Of a stretch of DNA of 18,613 nt, positions 1 through 7,192 are shown in pieces. Numbering within the stretch: position 1 is the first letter of the stretch; each line of letters starts with the position of its first letter. Under the pieces are notes generated by a model that saw nothing but the letters and a program-made list of their open reading frames with translations, was not told the DNA's origin and searched no databases. The translations under genes and the position numbers were made by a program. The stretch is taken from assembly GCA_048498415.1 (NCBI GenBank), contig JBEHYA010000034.1, forward strand, positions 1-18,613, read 5' to 3'. The stretch comes from JBEHYA01 sp048498415 (GTDB lineage: Bacteria > Pseudomonadota > Alphaproteobacteria > UBA9219 > RGZA01).

Positions 1-1435
1 CGTTCAGATACCCGCCGGCAATCGCCTGGCGAATGGCGCTGCGCCATTCTTTTTCCGATAAGTCTTTGCCAATGCCAAAGGTGGGCAGTTTATCGTGGCC
101 ATCGCGGGTGATGCGCTCATCATCGGTTTTGCCCAATAAAATGCTGATCAGGTAATTGGCGCCATAGCGTTCGCCCGTGCGGTAAGCGGCGGAGAGAATT
201 TTTTGCACCGCCACCCGCGCATCCCATGTTACGGGCGGGTTCAGGCACACATCGCAGTTATTGCAGGGGCCGGAAAATTTTTCGCCGAAATTGCGCAAAA
301 GCAATTCGCGCCGGCAGGTCACGCTCTCGCATAAATTCAGCATCGCATCCAGCTTCTTGCCGCGCAGGCGGCGCTGCGCTTCCGGCAAGCCCGCTTCTTC
401 AATGCGCTGGCGCAAAAGCGCCACATCGCCCAGCCCATACGCCATCCATGCTACCGATGGCGCGCCGTCGCGGCCCGCGCGGCCGGTTTCCTGGTAATAG
501 CCTTCCATGCTTTGCGGCAGGTCAAGATGCGCGACAAACCGCACATCCGGCTTATCAATGCCCATGCCGAACGCCACCGTGGCCACCATGATCATGCCGT
601 CTTCCTGCAAAAAGCGGCGCTGGTTTTTCTGGCGCGTGGCGGCGTCCATGCCGGCGTGATAGGCAAGCGCCTTAAAGCCTGCATCGCATAAGGCGTCGGC
701 GATCTGCTCGACCTTCCGGCGCGCGCCGCAATAAATAATGCCGCTGGCATCCTGGGCGACGGGTTCGGCCAGAAAATCCAGCAGCTGGCGCTTGCTGTTC
801 TGCTTTTCCACAATGCGGTAACAGATATTCGGCCGGTCGAAGCTGGCCAAAAACACCTTCGCATCCTGCAGCTTCAGTTCATTTATAATTTCGCGCTGTG
901 TGACGGGGTCGGCGGTGGCGGTTAATGCGATGCGCGGAATTCCCGGATACCGGCTATGCAAAACCGAAAGCTGCTTATATTCCGGCCGGAAATCATGCCC
1001 CCATTGCGACACGCAATGCGCTTCATCAATCGCGAACAGCGCAATCCGGCTTTCATCCAGCAGATCGAGGAACCGGTCGGTGAGAAGGCGTTCGGGCGCG
1101 ACATACAATAAATCCAGCCTGCCGTCCTTGAGTTGCCGTTCAATCAGCCGTGCGTCGTCCAGTTCCAGCGTGGAATTCAAAAACGCCGCGCGCACGCCGG
1201 CCTGGGTCAACGCTTCCACCTGGTCCTGCATCAGCGCGATTAAAGGCGAGACCACAATGCCCACGCCGTCGCGCACGATTGCCGGAATTTGATAGCACAA
1301 CGATTTCCCGCCGCCCGTCGGCATCAGCACCAGCGCATCGCCGCCTGCCACCACATGATTGATGATGGCTTCCTGTTCCCCGCGAAACGCATGGTAGCCG
1401 AAAACGGTGCTTAGTATGTCGATGGGTGTAGGCAT
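1..1435 (-). CDS. recQ: ATP-dependent DNA helicase RecQ (partial, C-terminus off the left edge)
   Basis: This is a superfamily 2 3'-5' DNA helicase acting in recombinational repair and restart of stalled forks. The reverse strand from the ATG at 1435 translates without a stop to the window edge (478 residues). Visible motifs are Walker A GGGKS (residues 41-45), the DEAH box (137-140) followed by CVSQWGHDFRPEY, SALTATA-like LTATAD (171-176), and motif VI with QETGRAGRDG (315-324). The RQC zinc-binding cysteines are C374, C391, C394 and C397, with the family spacing x16, x2, x2. The rest of the winged-helix/HRDC end (roughly 100 or more residues in full-length RecQ) lies outside the window. An in-frame stop sits eight codons upstream of the TGC-ACC stretch before the ATG and no other start codon intervenes, so the start is secure. 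No strong Shine-Dalgarno is visible. Confidence 0.95.
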   Translation of the reverse strand, partial: MPTPIDILSTVFGYHAFRGEQEAIINHVVAGGDALVLMPTGGGKSLCYQIPAIVRDGVGIVVSPLIALMQDQVEALTQAGVRAAFLNSTLELDDARLIERQLKDGRLDLLYVAPERLLTDRFLDLLDESRIALFAIDEAHCVSQWGHDFRPEYKQLSVLHSRYPGIPRIALTATADPVTQREIINELKLQDAKVFLASFDRPNICYRIVEKQNSKRQLLDFLAEPVAQDASGIIYCGARRKVEQIADALCDAGFKALAYHAGMDAATRQKNQRRFLQEDGMIMVATVAFGMGIDKPDVRFVAHLDLPQSMEGYYQETGRAGRDGAPSVAWMAYGLGDVALLRQRIEEAGLPEAQRRLRGKKLDAMLNLCESVTCRRELLLRNFGEKFSGPCNNCDVCLNPPVTWDARVAVQKILSAAYRTGERYGANYLISILLGKTDDERITRDGHDKLPTFGIGKDLSEKEWRSAIRQAIAGGYLN

Positions 1436-1482
1436 GCGCCCAAAATCCCATTCATGGGTGCATCAGGTCAATAGCGTGGAAA

Positions 1483-1680
1483 TTAACCGAGAGCCGCTTC
1501 AGCTTCTATGCGCTTTCGCCGCGCCCGTTTGCGTACTTCTTTTTTATTGCCGTTTGTCGCAATGAAAAGCCGCTGACCGCTGGGTGTTTCGGCGATGGCA
1601 CACGGCACATGCCTGTCGAGTTTGACGAGCGCCAGGTGGGCTTCCTCAAAAACCTGTTCGATGGCCTTTGCTTTGTGCAT
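1483..1680 (-). CDS. small basic hypothetical protein
   Basis: I do not recognise this protein. From the ATG at 1680 it is 65 residues, beginning MHKAKAIEQVFEEAHLALVK and ending in a strongly basic stretch (KKEVRKRARRKRIEAEAALG). The central segment (RHVPCAIAETPSGQRLFIAT) looks like a short beta-rich core, and the basic tail could bind nucleic acid. A GTG at 1725 in the same frame would add 15 residues. The ATG is preferred because AGGGG lies just upstream, although the spacing is unusually short (1 base). It sits on the same strand as recQ, 47 bases upstream of it, so the two may be co-transcribed. Codon use is coherent (GC-rich third positions), but without homologues it remains a prediction. 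Confidence 0.45.
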   Translation of the reverse strand: MHKAKAIEQVFEEAHLALVKLDRHVPCAIAETPSGQRLFIATNGNKKEVRKRARRKRIEAEAALG

Positions 1681-1902
1681 GCCCCTGAATATTAGCGTGA
1701 ATGTATGATAAGGCCAACTTTCCACAGACTCGGGGGCAGATCGGGAATGACCTTCATAAAGGCTATTTCCTTGTCATTAACTTAGAAATTCAGCTCAGAA
1801 ACAATACCTATTCTTTATACGTCTCCGCGTTTAACTCTATATCACTGGGAACAATAATAGCCGCGGCGGTGCGTTTTTTCTGAATATTGGAATCCCCTTC
1901 TT

Positions 1903-2970
1903 ATGACGGAAGCCTACATCAACCAGATTGCTACCGCCGTCCCCGTTCACGATGTACATCGTCCTTTCATCGCATATGCACCATCTTTATTAAAGGATGC
2001 ACATGAGCGTCAATTGCTCCGGCGTATGGCCGACCGCGCACAGATCGAGCATCGCTATTCATTCCTTCGGCCGGCAGTGCAAGCAGACCGTTTTGATGCA
2101 GATGACTTTTACCGACCCGGTAATTTTCCCGATACAAAAACCCGCATGCGCTTTTATGAAAAGCATGCCTTCCATTTAGCACGCATGGCCTTGGATAAGC
2201 TTGATTTTGCCGCGCACGCGCCGCATATCACCCATCTCATTCTAACTACCTGTACGGGATTTTATGCGCCCGGCATTGATCTGCAAATCATCAACCATTA
2301 TGGGCTCAAACCTTCTGTCGAACGCACGATTGTTGGCTTCATGGGCTGCAATGCGGCTATGAATGCTTTAAAACTGGCACGTCATATTGTACGTTCCGCA
2401 CCGCAAGCACGGATTGCGGTCGTTAATCTTGAACTATGCACCCTGCATCTTCAAGAATCGCACGTACTCGACCAGTTACTTTCATTTCTCATTTTTGCCG
2501 ACGGATGCTCTGCCAGCCTGATTTCAGCAGATCCGAAGGGAATTGAACTGCAAAGCTTCTCTTCGGCTATTATGCCCGACAGCGCGAACCAGATCACATG
2601 GCATATTGGAGAACTGGGCTTCGATATGGTGTTGATGGGCAAGGTACCCGGCACCATTCTAAAGGGTCTGCCAGAAAATCTGGCAGCCATTCTATGCGGC
2701 CAGAAAAAGGAACATATTCATCATTGGGCGGTTCATCCGGGTGGACGCACGATCCTTGATGCCGTGCAAAAAAGCCTCGACCTTCCGTGCGAAATGCTGC
2801 GCCATTCACGTGGCGTGCTGCGCCGTTTTGGCAATATGTCTTCGGCCACGGTGATGTTTGTTTTAAATGAAATGCTTCAGCCCGGAATACAACAAGGCCG
2901 TGGGTGTGCCATGGCCTTTGGTCCAGGCCTAACAGCCGAAAGTATGATTTTTGAGTTAGCCGGCCAATAG
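1903..2970 (+). CDS. type III polyketide synthase (chalcone/stilbene synthase family)
   Basis: This is a homodimeric ketosynthase that would extend an acyl-CoA starter with malonyl-CoA and cyclise the product to a pyrone, resorcinol or phloroglucinol-type compound. The length of 355 aa is normal for bacterial members. The complete Cys-His-Asn catalytic triad is visible: C149 in GFMGCNAA, H278 in WAVHPGG and N311 in RFGNMSSATV, with the C-terminal signature AFGPGLTAE (338-346) in place of plant GFGPGLT. The segment ELCTLHLQ (177-184) corresponds to the region around CHS T194/T197. The changes there (C179, H182) suggest a pocket different from plant CHS. The methyltransferase gene begins 11 bases after the stop, so they form an operon. 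The start has only a weak GGAA about 10 bases upstream. The gene is richer in A/T than most of its neighbours (28 G/C of 60 at 2341-2400), which hints at horizontal acquisition. Substrate and product cannot be told from sequence. Confidence 0.9.
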   Translation: MTEAYINQIATAVPVHDVHRPFIAYAPSLLKDAHERQLLRRMADRAQIEHRYSFLRPAVQADRFDADDFYRPGNFPDTKTRMRFYEKHAFHLARMALDKLDFAAHAPHITHLILTTCTGFYAPGIDLQIINHYGLKPSVERTIVGFMGCNAAMNALKLARHIVRSAPQARIAVVNLELCTLHLQESHVLDQLLSFLIFADGCSASLISADPKGIELQSFSSAIMPDSANQITWHIGELGFDMVLMGKVPGTILKGLPENLAAILCGQKKEHIHHWAVHPGGRTILDAVQKSLDLPCEMLRHSRGVLRRFGNMSSATVMFVLNEMLQPGIQQGRGCAMAFGPGLTAESMIFELAGQ

Positions 2971-2981
2971 GGTATCCCCGC

Positions 2982-3860
2982 ATGACCATGATTTACACAC
3001 ACCAGCCGTTTCTCACCAACCGCAACAAAATTACACGCGAAATCGCAGATTTCTGGGATCAGGTTTCAGAGGGATTCCGCATGGTCTGGGGTGTACACAT
3101 CCACCATGGCTATTTTGAAAATGATAATGATAGTCCTGCCCGCGCACAGGAATTACTTACCGAAAGGCTCGCTGGATTACTCAACATTTCACGTGGCGAT
3201 AACATTCTTGATGTCGGCTGCGGTATGGGCGGCAGCAGTCTGTATCTGGCAAAAAAATATGCAGCCATCGTGACAGGCATTAGCCTGAGCCAAAAACAAC
3301 TCGCCATCGCACGCGAATCCAGCAAGGAGGAAAAAGTCACACATGTCGATTTTCGGCTTGAGGATGCGTTATCGCTCGCCAGCTTTAAAAACGAGTCATT
3401 TGAATATGTTTGGTCGCTTGAAAGCTGTGAGCAGTTTTTCGACAAGCGCCAGTTTATTGCGCAAGCCTATCGGGTGTTAAAGCCCGGCGGTCGTCTTATG
3501 CTGGCGACATGGTGCTCGGGAGCCGAAATATATGCTGGCACCGAGGCTAAAAAATATACGCAGCTCTGCAAAGCATTTCAGCTGCCCTACATGCCCACTC
3601 TTGCACATTATGCCGGCCTTCTAGGACAACAGGGTTTTATAATTGAAAACGCGTTCGACTGGACGTCCAAAACCGGCCAATCGTGGAAAATTGGCCTCGC
3701 AGGTAAAGCGGCAGGCGACATCTTTAAAATTTTTGTGAAATCCGGGTGGCGTGGCCTGCAATTCTTGAAAGATGCGCGGCTGATGAAACAAGGCTTTGAA
3801 GAGAACCGCATTAAATATGGTGTATTTATTGCACAAAAACCATTACGCGCTCAAGCCTAG
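2982..3860 (+). CDS. class I SAM-dependent methyltransferase, gamma-tocopherol methyltransferase-like
   Basis: A 292-aa Rossmann-fold methyltransferase. The N-terminal WGVHIHHGYF (36-45) and VWSLESCEQFFDK (143-155) closely resemble the signatures of the gamma-tocopherol / sterol-C-methyltransferase-like group. SAM motif I is DVGCGMGGSS (77-86), and the post-core motif YRVLKPGGRL is at 163-172. Family members methylate ring carbons of phenolic head groups, or sterol, amine and alkaloid substrates. It is placed 11 bases behind a type III polyketide synthase, and I infer that it methylates the aromatic product of that enzyme (C- or O-methylation unknown). The start is ATG 2982; an in-frame ATG two codons later is an alternative. 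Its last 18 bases overlap the 3' end of the convergent flavoprotein gene, and no terminator is visible. It shares the moderate A/T richness of the PKS gene (25 G/C of 60 at 3241-3300, but 35 of 60 at 3661-3720). Confidence 0.85.
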   Translation: MTMIYTHQPFLTNRNKITREIADFWDQVSEGFRMVWGVHIHHGYFENDNDSPARAQELLTERLAGLLNISRGDNILDVGCGMGGSSLYLAKKYAAIVTGISLSQKQLAIARESSKEEKVTHVDFRLEDALSLASFKNESFEYVWSLESCEQFFDKRQFIAQAYRVLKPGGRLMLATWCSGAEIYAGTEAKKYTQLCKAFQLPYMPTLAHYAGLLGQQGFIIENAFDWTSKTGQSWKIGLAGKAAGDIFKIFVKSGWRGLQFLKDARLMKQGFEENRIKYGVFIAQKPLRAQA

Positions 3861-5036
3861 TATCAGGCCTTTTGCCGCCGCCACGGCGCTCGACCACGCC
3901 CACTGGAAATTATAGCCGCCCAGCCAGCCGGTTACATCCACCGCTTCGCCGATAATATAAAGTCCCGGCACCTTCTCGGCCATCATGGTCTTGGAAGAAA
4001 GCTGCGCGGTATCCACGCCGCCGGCCGTGACTTCCGCCTTGGCATAGCCTTCGGTGTCATTCGGCGTGAGCTGCCAGTTTTTAAGCAGGCCCGCCACCTC
4101 GCGCAGTTTTTTATCCGGCAAATCCGCCATATGGCCGTTGCCGAAAAACGTTTCGGTGAGCGCCTGCGCTAAGCGCTGCGGCAGCACTTCGCCCAGAATG
4201 GTTTTCAGTTCCGCCTTGGCGCGCGACTTCTTCCGCTCCAATAAAAATTCTTCGGCATTCAAGTCCGGCAATAAATCCAGCGCAATCGCCTGTCCTTCCT
4301 GCCAATAGGATGAGATTTGCAAAATCGCCGGGCCGGAAAGGCCGCGATGTGTAAAGACCATGGCTTCGCGAAACACCGCTTTACCGCAGCGCGCGGTGAT
4401 ATCCAATGAAACACCGCTTAAACGGCTCATCAGCGCCAGCATCTCGCCTTCAAAGGTGAAGGGCACCAGGGCGGGCCGCGGCGCGACCAGCGACAGGCCA
4501 AACTGCTGCGCCATGCGGTAGGTAAAATCCGTGGCGCCCATTTTGGGAATGGAAAGACCGCCCGTCGCCAGCACCAGCGCCGGCGCTTCATATACATCGT
4601 TCCCCACGCTCACCCGGTATAGCTCCGCGCGGCTCACATCCGCGATCGGGCTATTCGTTTTAATCGTTACCTTGCCGGCATCGCATTCCGCGAGCAGCAG
4701 CCGGATCATCTCACGCGACGAGCCGTTGCAGAACAGTTGCCCCAATGTTTTTTCATGAAAGCCCAGCCCGTGCTTCTTCACCAGCCCAATAAAATCATGC
4801 TGCGTATAGCCCTTGAGCGCCGATTTGCAGAAATGTGGGTTGGCGGAAATAAACTTCTCCGGCGCCGCGTGCAGATTGGTGAAATTGCACCGCCCGCCGC
4901 CGGAGATGAAAATCTTTTTTCCCACCTCGTCGGCATGATCCAGCAGCAGCACGCGCTTATCCCGCTGACCTGCCTGCGCCGCGCACATAAGTCCAGCCGC
5001 GCCGGCGCCGATGATGATGGCATCAAAACTGGCCAC
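3843..5036 (-). CDS. NAD(P)/FAD-dependent oxidoreductase, BaiN/YhiN (HI0933) family
   Basis: A 397-aa flavoprotein of the HI0933/YhiN group. The N-terminal FAD-binding dinucleotide motif is IIIGAGAAGLMCAAQAG (7-23), the family hallmark SGGGRCNFTN is at 45-54, and the C-terminal FAD-contact segment has TAGGVDTAQLSSKTM, then LYIIGEAVDVTGWLGGYNFQWAWSS. Members are annotated variously as BaiN-like or aminoacetone-oxidase-family enzymes, and the physiological substrate is generally unknown. The start is GTG 5036, one base after the stop of the upstream membrane-anchored methyltransferase gene, with GGAA 6 bases upstream, so the two are translationally coupled. It overlaps the end of the convergent methyltransferase gene by 18 bases. 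It is on the opposite strand from the PKS cassette and is not a flavin monooxygenase of the type found in phenolic-lipid operons, so I do not include it in that pathway. Confidence 0.88.
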   Translation of the reverse strand: MASFDAIIIGAGAAGLMCAAQAGQRDKRVLLLDHADEVGKKIFISGGGRCNFTNLHAAPEKFISANPHFCKSALKGYTQHDFIGLVKKHGLGFHEKTLGQLFCNGSSREMIRLLLAECDAGKVTIKTNSPIADVSRAELYRVSVGNDVYEAPALVLATGGLSIPKMGATDFTYRMAQQFGLSLVAPRPALVPFTFEGEMLALMSRLSGVSLDITARCGKAVFREAMVFTHRGLSGPAILQISSYWQEGQAIALDLLPDLNAEEFLLERKKSRAKAELKTILGEVLPQRLAQALTETFFGNGHMADLPDKKLREVAGLLKNWQLTPNDTEGYAKAEVTAGGVDTAQLSSKTMMAEKVPGLYIIGEAVDVTGWLGGYNFQWAWSSAVAAAKGLILGLSA

Positions 5037-5037
5037 G

Positions 5038-5703
5038 TTATTTCCGGTAAATATAAAGCGTGGTCTTGAACGGCGCGTGGAAGGTCACGGTATCCACCGG
5101 CGTCCAGCCGTTCTGCATCTCGAATTCGTTGGCGATCACGAAGGCGCCGGGCTTTAATTCACGCATCAATTTTGCGCCCACTTCCCGCGTTAAGCCGGCA
5201 CTTAAATACATCACCACGGCATCCAGAGCGCTGCAATCTTCCGCCAGAAAATCGGCGCGGCGGTACGAAACGTTTTTAGGCCCGATCACGCGCTGGAAGG
5301 CGCTGGAAAAGAAATGCGGGAAATACGACATCTCAAAGCCAATCACACTGGCTTTTGGCATCGCGCGCGCCAGCGTGGCCGCCAGCTGGCCATGGCCGGA
5401 ACCGAGATCCGCAATTGTATAGCTGGCCGGGCTTTTGCTGTCGTAATCCTGCTTGATGATGTCGGCGATTTTTTTGCGCGCGGCATAGCCGGTAGCAATG
5501 GTGGGCACCTTGCCGCGGTTCCAGGTAAGTTCATAGACGATCATGAAAATCAGGTAACCAAATACGCAGGCGCCCAGCAGGCTGCTTAAGGTTGGCGTGC
5601 GCAGGCTGAGCCACACGAAGAAACCCAGATACGCCACAAGCCCCACGCCGATCACGTCGATCAGGCGAATGCGGCGGGCGGCTGTTTTATCGGCTTGGCT
5701 CAT
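5038..5703 (-). CDS. membrane-anchored SAM-dependent methyltransferase-like protein
   Basis: A 221-aa protein with two predicted N-terminal membrane helices (about residues 14-34 and 39-60, separated by RTPT) followed by a soluble Rossmann methyltransferase domain. Motif I is ADLGSGHGQ (98-106), with an acidic residue E124 ending the next strand (VIGFEMS), then YRRADFL (147-153) and MRELKPGAFVIANEF (180-194). The short helical hairpin would place the catalytic domain on the cytoplasmic face. The substrate is unknown: the domain lacks a recognisable specificity signature and the loop after motif IV is compact. It forms an operon with the downstream flavoprotein gene (1 base apart). Its ATG faces the divergent phosphomannomutase gene across 101 bases. 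An alternative reading is a non-catalytic membrane protein with a methyltransferase fold. Confidence 0.75.
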   Translation of the reverse strand: MSQADKTAARRIRLIDVIGVGLVAYLGFFVWLSLRTPTLSSLLGACVFGYLIFMIVYELTWNRGKVPTIATGYAARKKIADIIKQDYDSKSPASYTIADLGSGHGQLAATLARAMPKASVIGFEMSYFPHFFSSAFQRVIGPKNVSYRRADFLAEDCSALDAVVMYLSAGLTREVGAKLMRELKPGAFVIANEFEMQNGWTPVDTVTFHAPFKTTLYIYRK

Positions 5704-5804
5704 AAACGCGTTCTAACATAGATAAAACCGCCTTCAAACGAGAGTTTACGGCCTCTTTTCGAAAAGCTATTCTGGGCGCCCATTTCACTTATATATCTGG
5801 CGTC

Positions 5805-7175
5805 ATGACTCACAGCTACCACCCTACCCTTTTACGCGAATACGATATCCGCGGCGTTGTCGGCAAAACCCTGTTTGCGGCCGATGCCAAAGCGCTGGGC
5901 GCATCGTTTGCCGCTTATGTCGCCAAAACATTCAATACCGCCAGCCCCAGGATTGCGATTGGTTATGACGGCCGCTTAAGCTCGCCGGAACTGGAAGCCG
6001 CCTTGCTGGAAGGCCTGACGAGCGCGGGCGCCAATGTTCTGCGCGTCGGCCTCGGCCCCACGCCGATGCTTTATTATACGGTGAAGGCCGAAGGGCAGGA
6101 TGCCGGCATCATGATCACCGGCTCGCACAACCCGCCTGATTACAACGGCTTTAAAATGCTGCTGAAAACCGGCCCGGTGTATGGCCAGATGATCAAGGAT
6201 ATCGCGGCAACCCAAGCACCCGCTAAGCAAGGTACGTCGACGCAAAAAGATATGCGCGATATTTATACCAATCGCTTGTTGCAGGATTATAAGGGCGACA
6301 AGCCGCTGCGTATTGTGTGGGATGCGGGCAATGGTGCCACCGGCGATATTCTTCGCCGTCTCACCGCCAAACTGCCGGGTGAACATATCGTGCTGTTCGA
6401 TGACATCGACGGTCACTTCCCCAACCACCATCCCGATCCCACGGTGGAAGAAAATCTGGTGGACTTGCGCGAAAAAGTAGCCGCGCACAAAGCGCATCTC
6501 GGCATCGGCTTCGATGGTGATGGCGACCGCATTGGCGCGATTGATGAACAGGGCCGCATTGTGGCGGGCGATCAGCTGCTCGCGCTCTATGCCCGCGACG
6601 TGCTGAAAACCAAGCCCGGCGCCACCATTATCGCCGATGTGAAAGCCAGCGAAACCGTGTTCGATGATATCCGCAAACACGGCGGCAACGCGCTGATGTG
6701 GAAGACTGGCCATTCTTTGCTCAAAGCCAAAATGGCCGAAACCGGCTCGCCCTTGGCGGGTGAAATGTCGGGCCACATCTTCTTTGCCGATACCTATTAT
6801 GGTTTTGATGATGCGCTATATGCGGCCGTGCGCCTGGCCTCCCTCGTCTCTCGCGCGGGTTCCCTCGCCAAACTCCGCGACACGCTGCCAAGCGTGTTCA
6901 ACACGCCGGAAATTCGCGTGGATAGCAGCGAAGAACAGAAATTCAAAATTATCGAGAGCGTGAAGACGCGTCTGCGTCAGCTCGGCGCGCAGCTCAACGA
7001 CATTGATGGCGTGCGCGTGCGCACCGATGACGGCTGGTGGCTTTTGCGCGCATCCAACACGCAGGATGTGCTGGTCGCCCGTGCGGAATCCACCTCGCAG
7101 GAAGGCCTCGAAAAACTAAAAGGCGAAATCAGAAGCCAGCTGGAACAGGCTGGCGTGACAAACGTTGGATTTTAA
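5805..7175 (+). CDS. algC: phosphomannomutase/phosphoglucomutase
   Basis: An alpha-D-phosphohexomutase (456 aa) that interconverts hexose 6- and 1-phosphates (mannose and/or glucose), feeding GDP-mannose, UDP-glucose and surface polysaccharide synthesis in the cytoplasm. The four-domain family signatures are present: LREYDIRG (10-17); the phosphoserine loop MITGSHNPPDYNGFK (103-117) with catalytic S107; the Mg2+ loop GFDGDGDR (235-242); the sugar-binding loop GEMSGH (319-324), which has the Glu and Ser typical of dual-specificity PMM/PGM; and the phosphate-binding loop RASNT (about 416-420). The closest named relatives I recall are AlgC and PgmG, and the symbol manB is also used. The region upstream (5704-5804) is divergent with the membrane methyltransferase gene. 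It has an A/T-rich TATATA at 5790-5795 very close to the ATG, but no convincing -35. yebC follows 17 bases after the stop, probably in the same transcript. Confidence 0.93.
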   Translation: MTHSYHPTLLREYDIRGVVGKTLFAADAKALGASFAAYVAKTFNTASPRIAIGYDGRLSSPELEAALLEGLTSAGANVLRVGLGPTPMLYYTVKAEGQDAGIMITGSHNPPDYNGFKMLLKTGPVYGQMIKDIAATQAPAKQGTSTQKDMRDIYTNRLLQDYKGDKPLRIVWDAGNGATGDILRRLTAKLPGEHIVLFDDIDGHFPNHHPDPTVEENLVDLREKVAAHKAHLGIGFDGDGDRIGAIDEQGRIVAGDQLLALYARDVLKTKPGATIIADVKASETVFDDIRKHGGNALMWKTGHSLLKAKMAETGSPLAGEMSGHIFFADTYYGFDDALYAAVRLASLVSRAGSLAKLRDTLPSVFNTPEIRVDSSEEQKFKIIESVKTRLRQLGAQLNDIDGVRVRTDDGWWLLRASNTQDVLVARAESTSQEGLEKLKGEIRSQLEQAGVTNVGF

Positions 7176-7181
7176 GAAAGC

Positions 7182-7187
7182 GAGAGG
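7182..7187 (+). promoter_or_regulatory. Shine-Dalgarno fixing the yebC start
   Basis: GAGAGG lies 5 bases before the ATG at 7193. The frame is open further upstream, back to 7037 inside the mutase gene. This site, together with the conserved N-terminus MAGHSQFKNI, fixes the real start at 7193. Confidence 0.75.
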
Positions 7188-7192
7188 ACACC

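Noticed and set aside
1848..1875. GGAAC...CGTT resembling an EcfG general-stress promoter before the PKS gene
   Set aside because: The spacer is 19 bases; EcfG promoters use about 16-17.
1701..1883. Forward open frame of 60 codons in the A/T-rich leader before the PKS gene
   Set aside because: Low-complexity, no recognisable motif, no Shine-Dalgarno, overlaps the start region of the opposite-strand small gene.
3843..5036. Flavoprotein as the third (oxidase) gene of a phenolic-lipid operon with the PKS
   Set aside because: It is on the opposite strand, belongs to the HI0933/BaiN family rather than flavin monooxygenases, and is coupled to a different methyltransferase gene.
5976..6776. 266-codon open frame antisense to the phosphohexomutase gene
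   Set aside because: Same cause: mirror of a well-supported coding frame, with no recognisable protein features.
7037..7192. In-frame N-terminal extension of yebC
   Set aside because: It lies inside the mutase gene; the ATG at 7193 has a good ribosome-binding site and the conserved family N-terminus.
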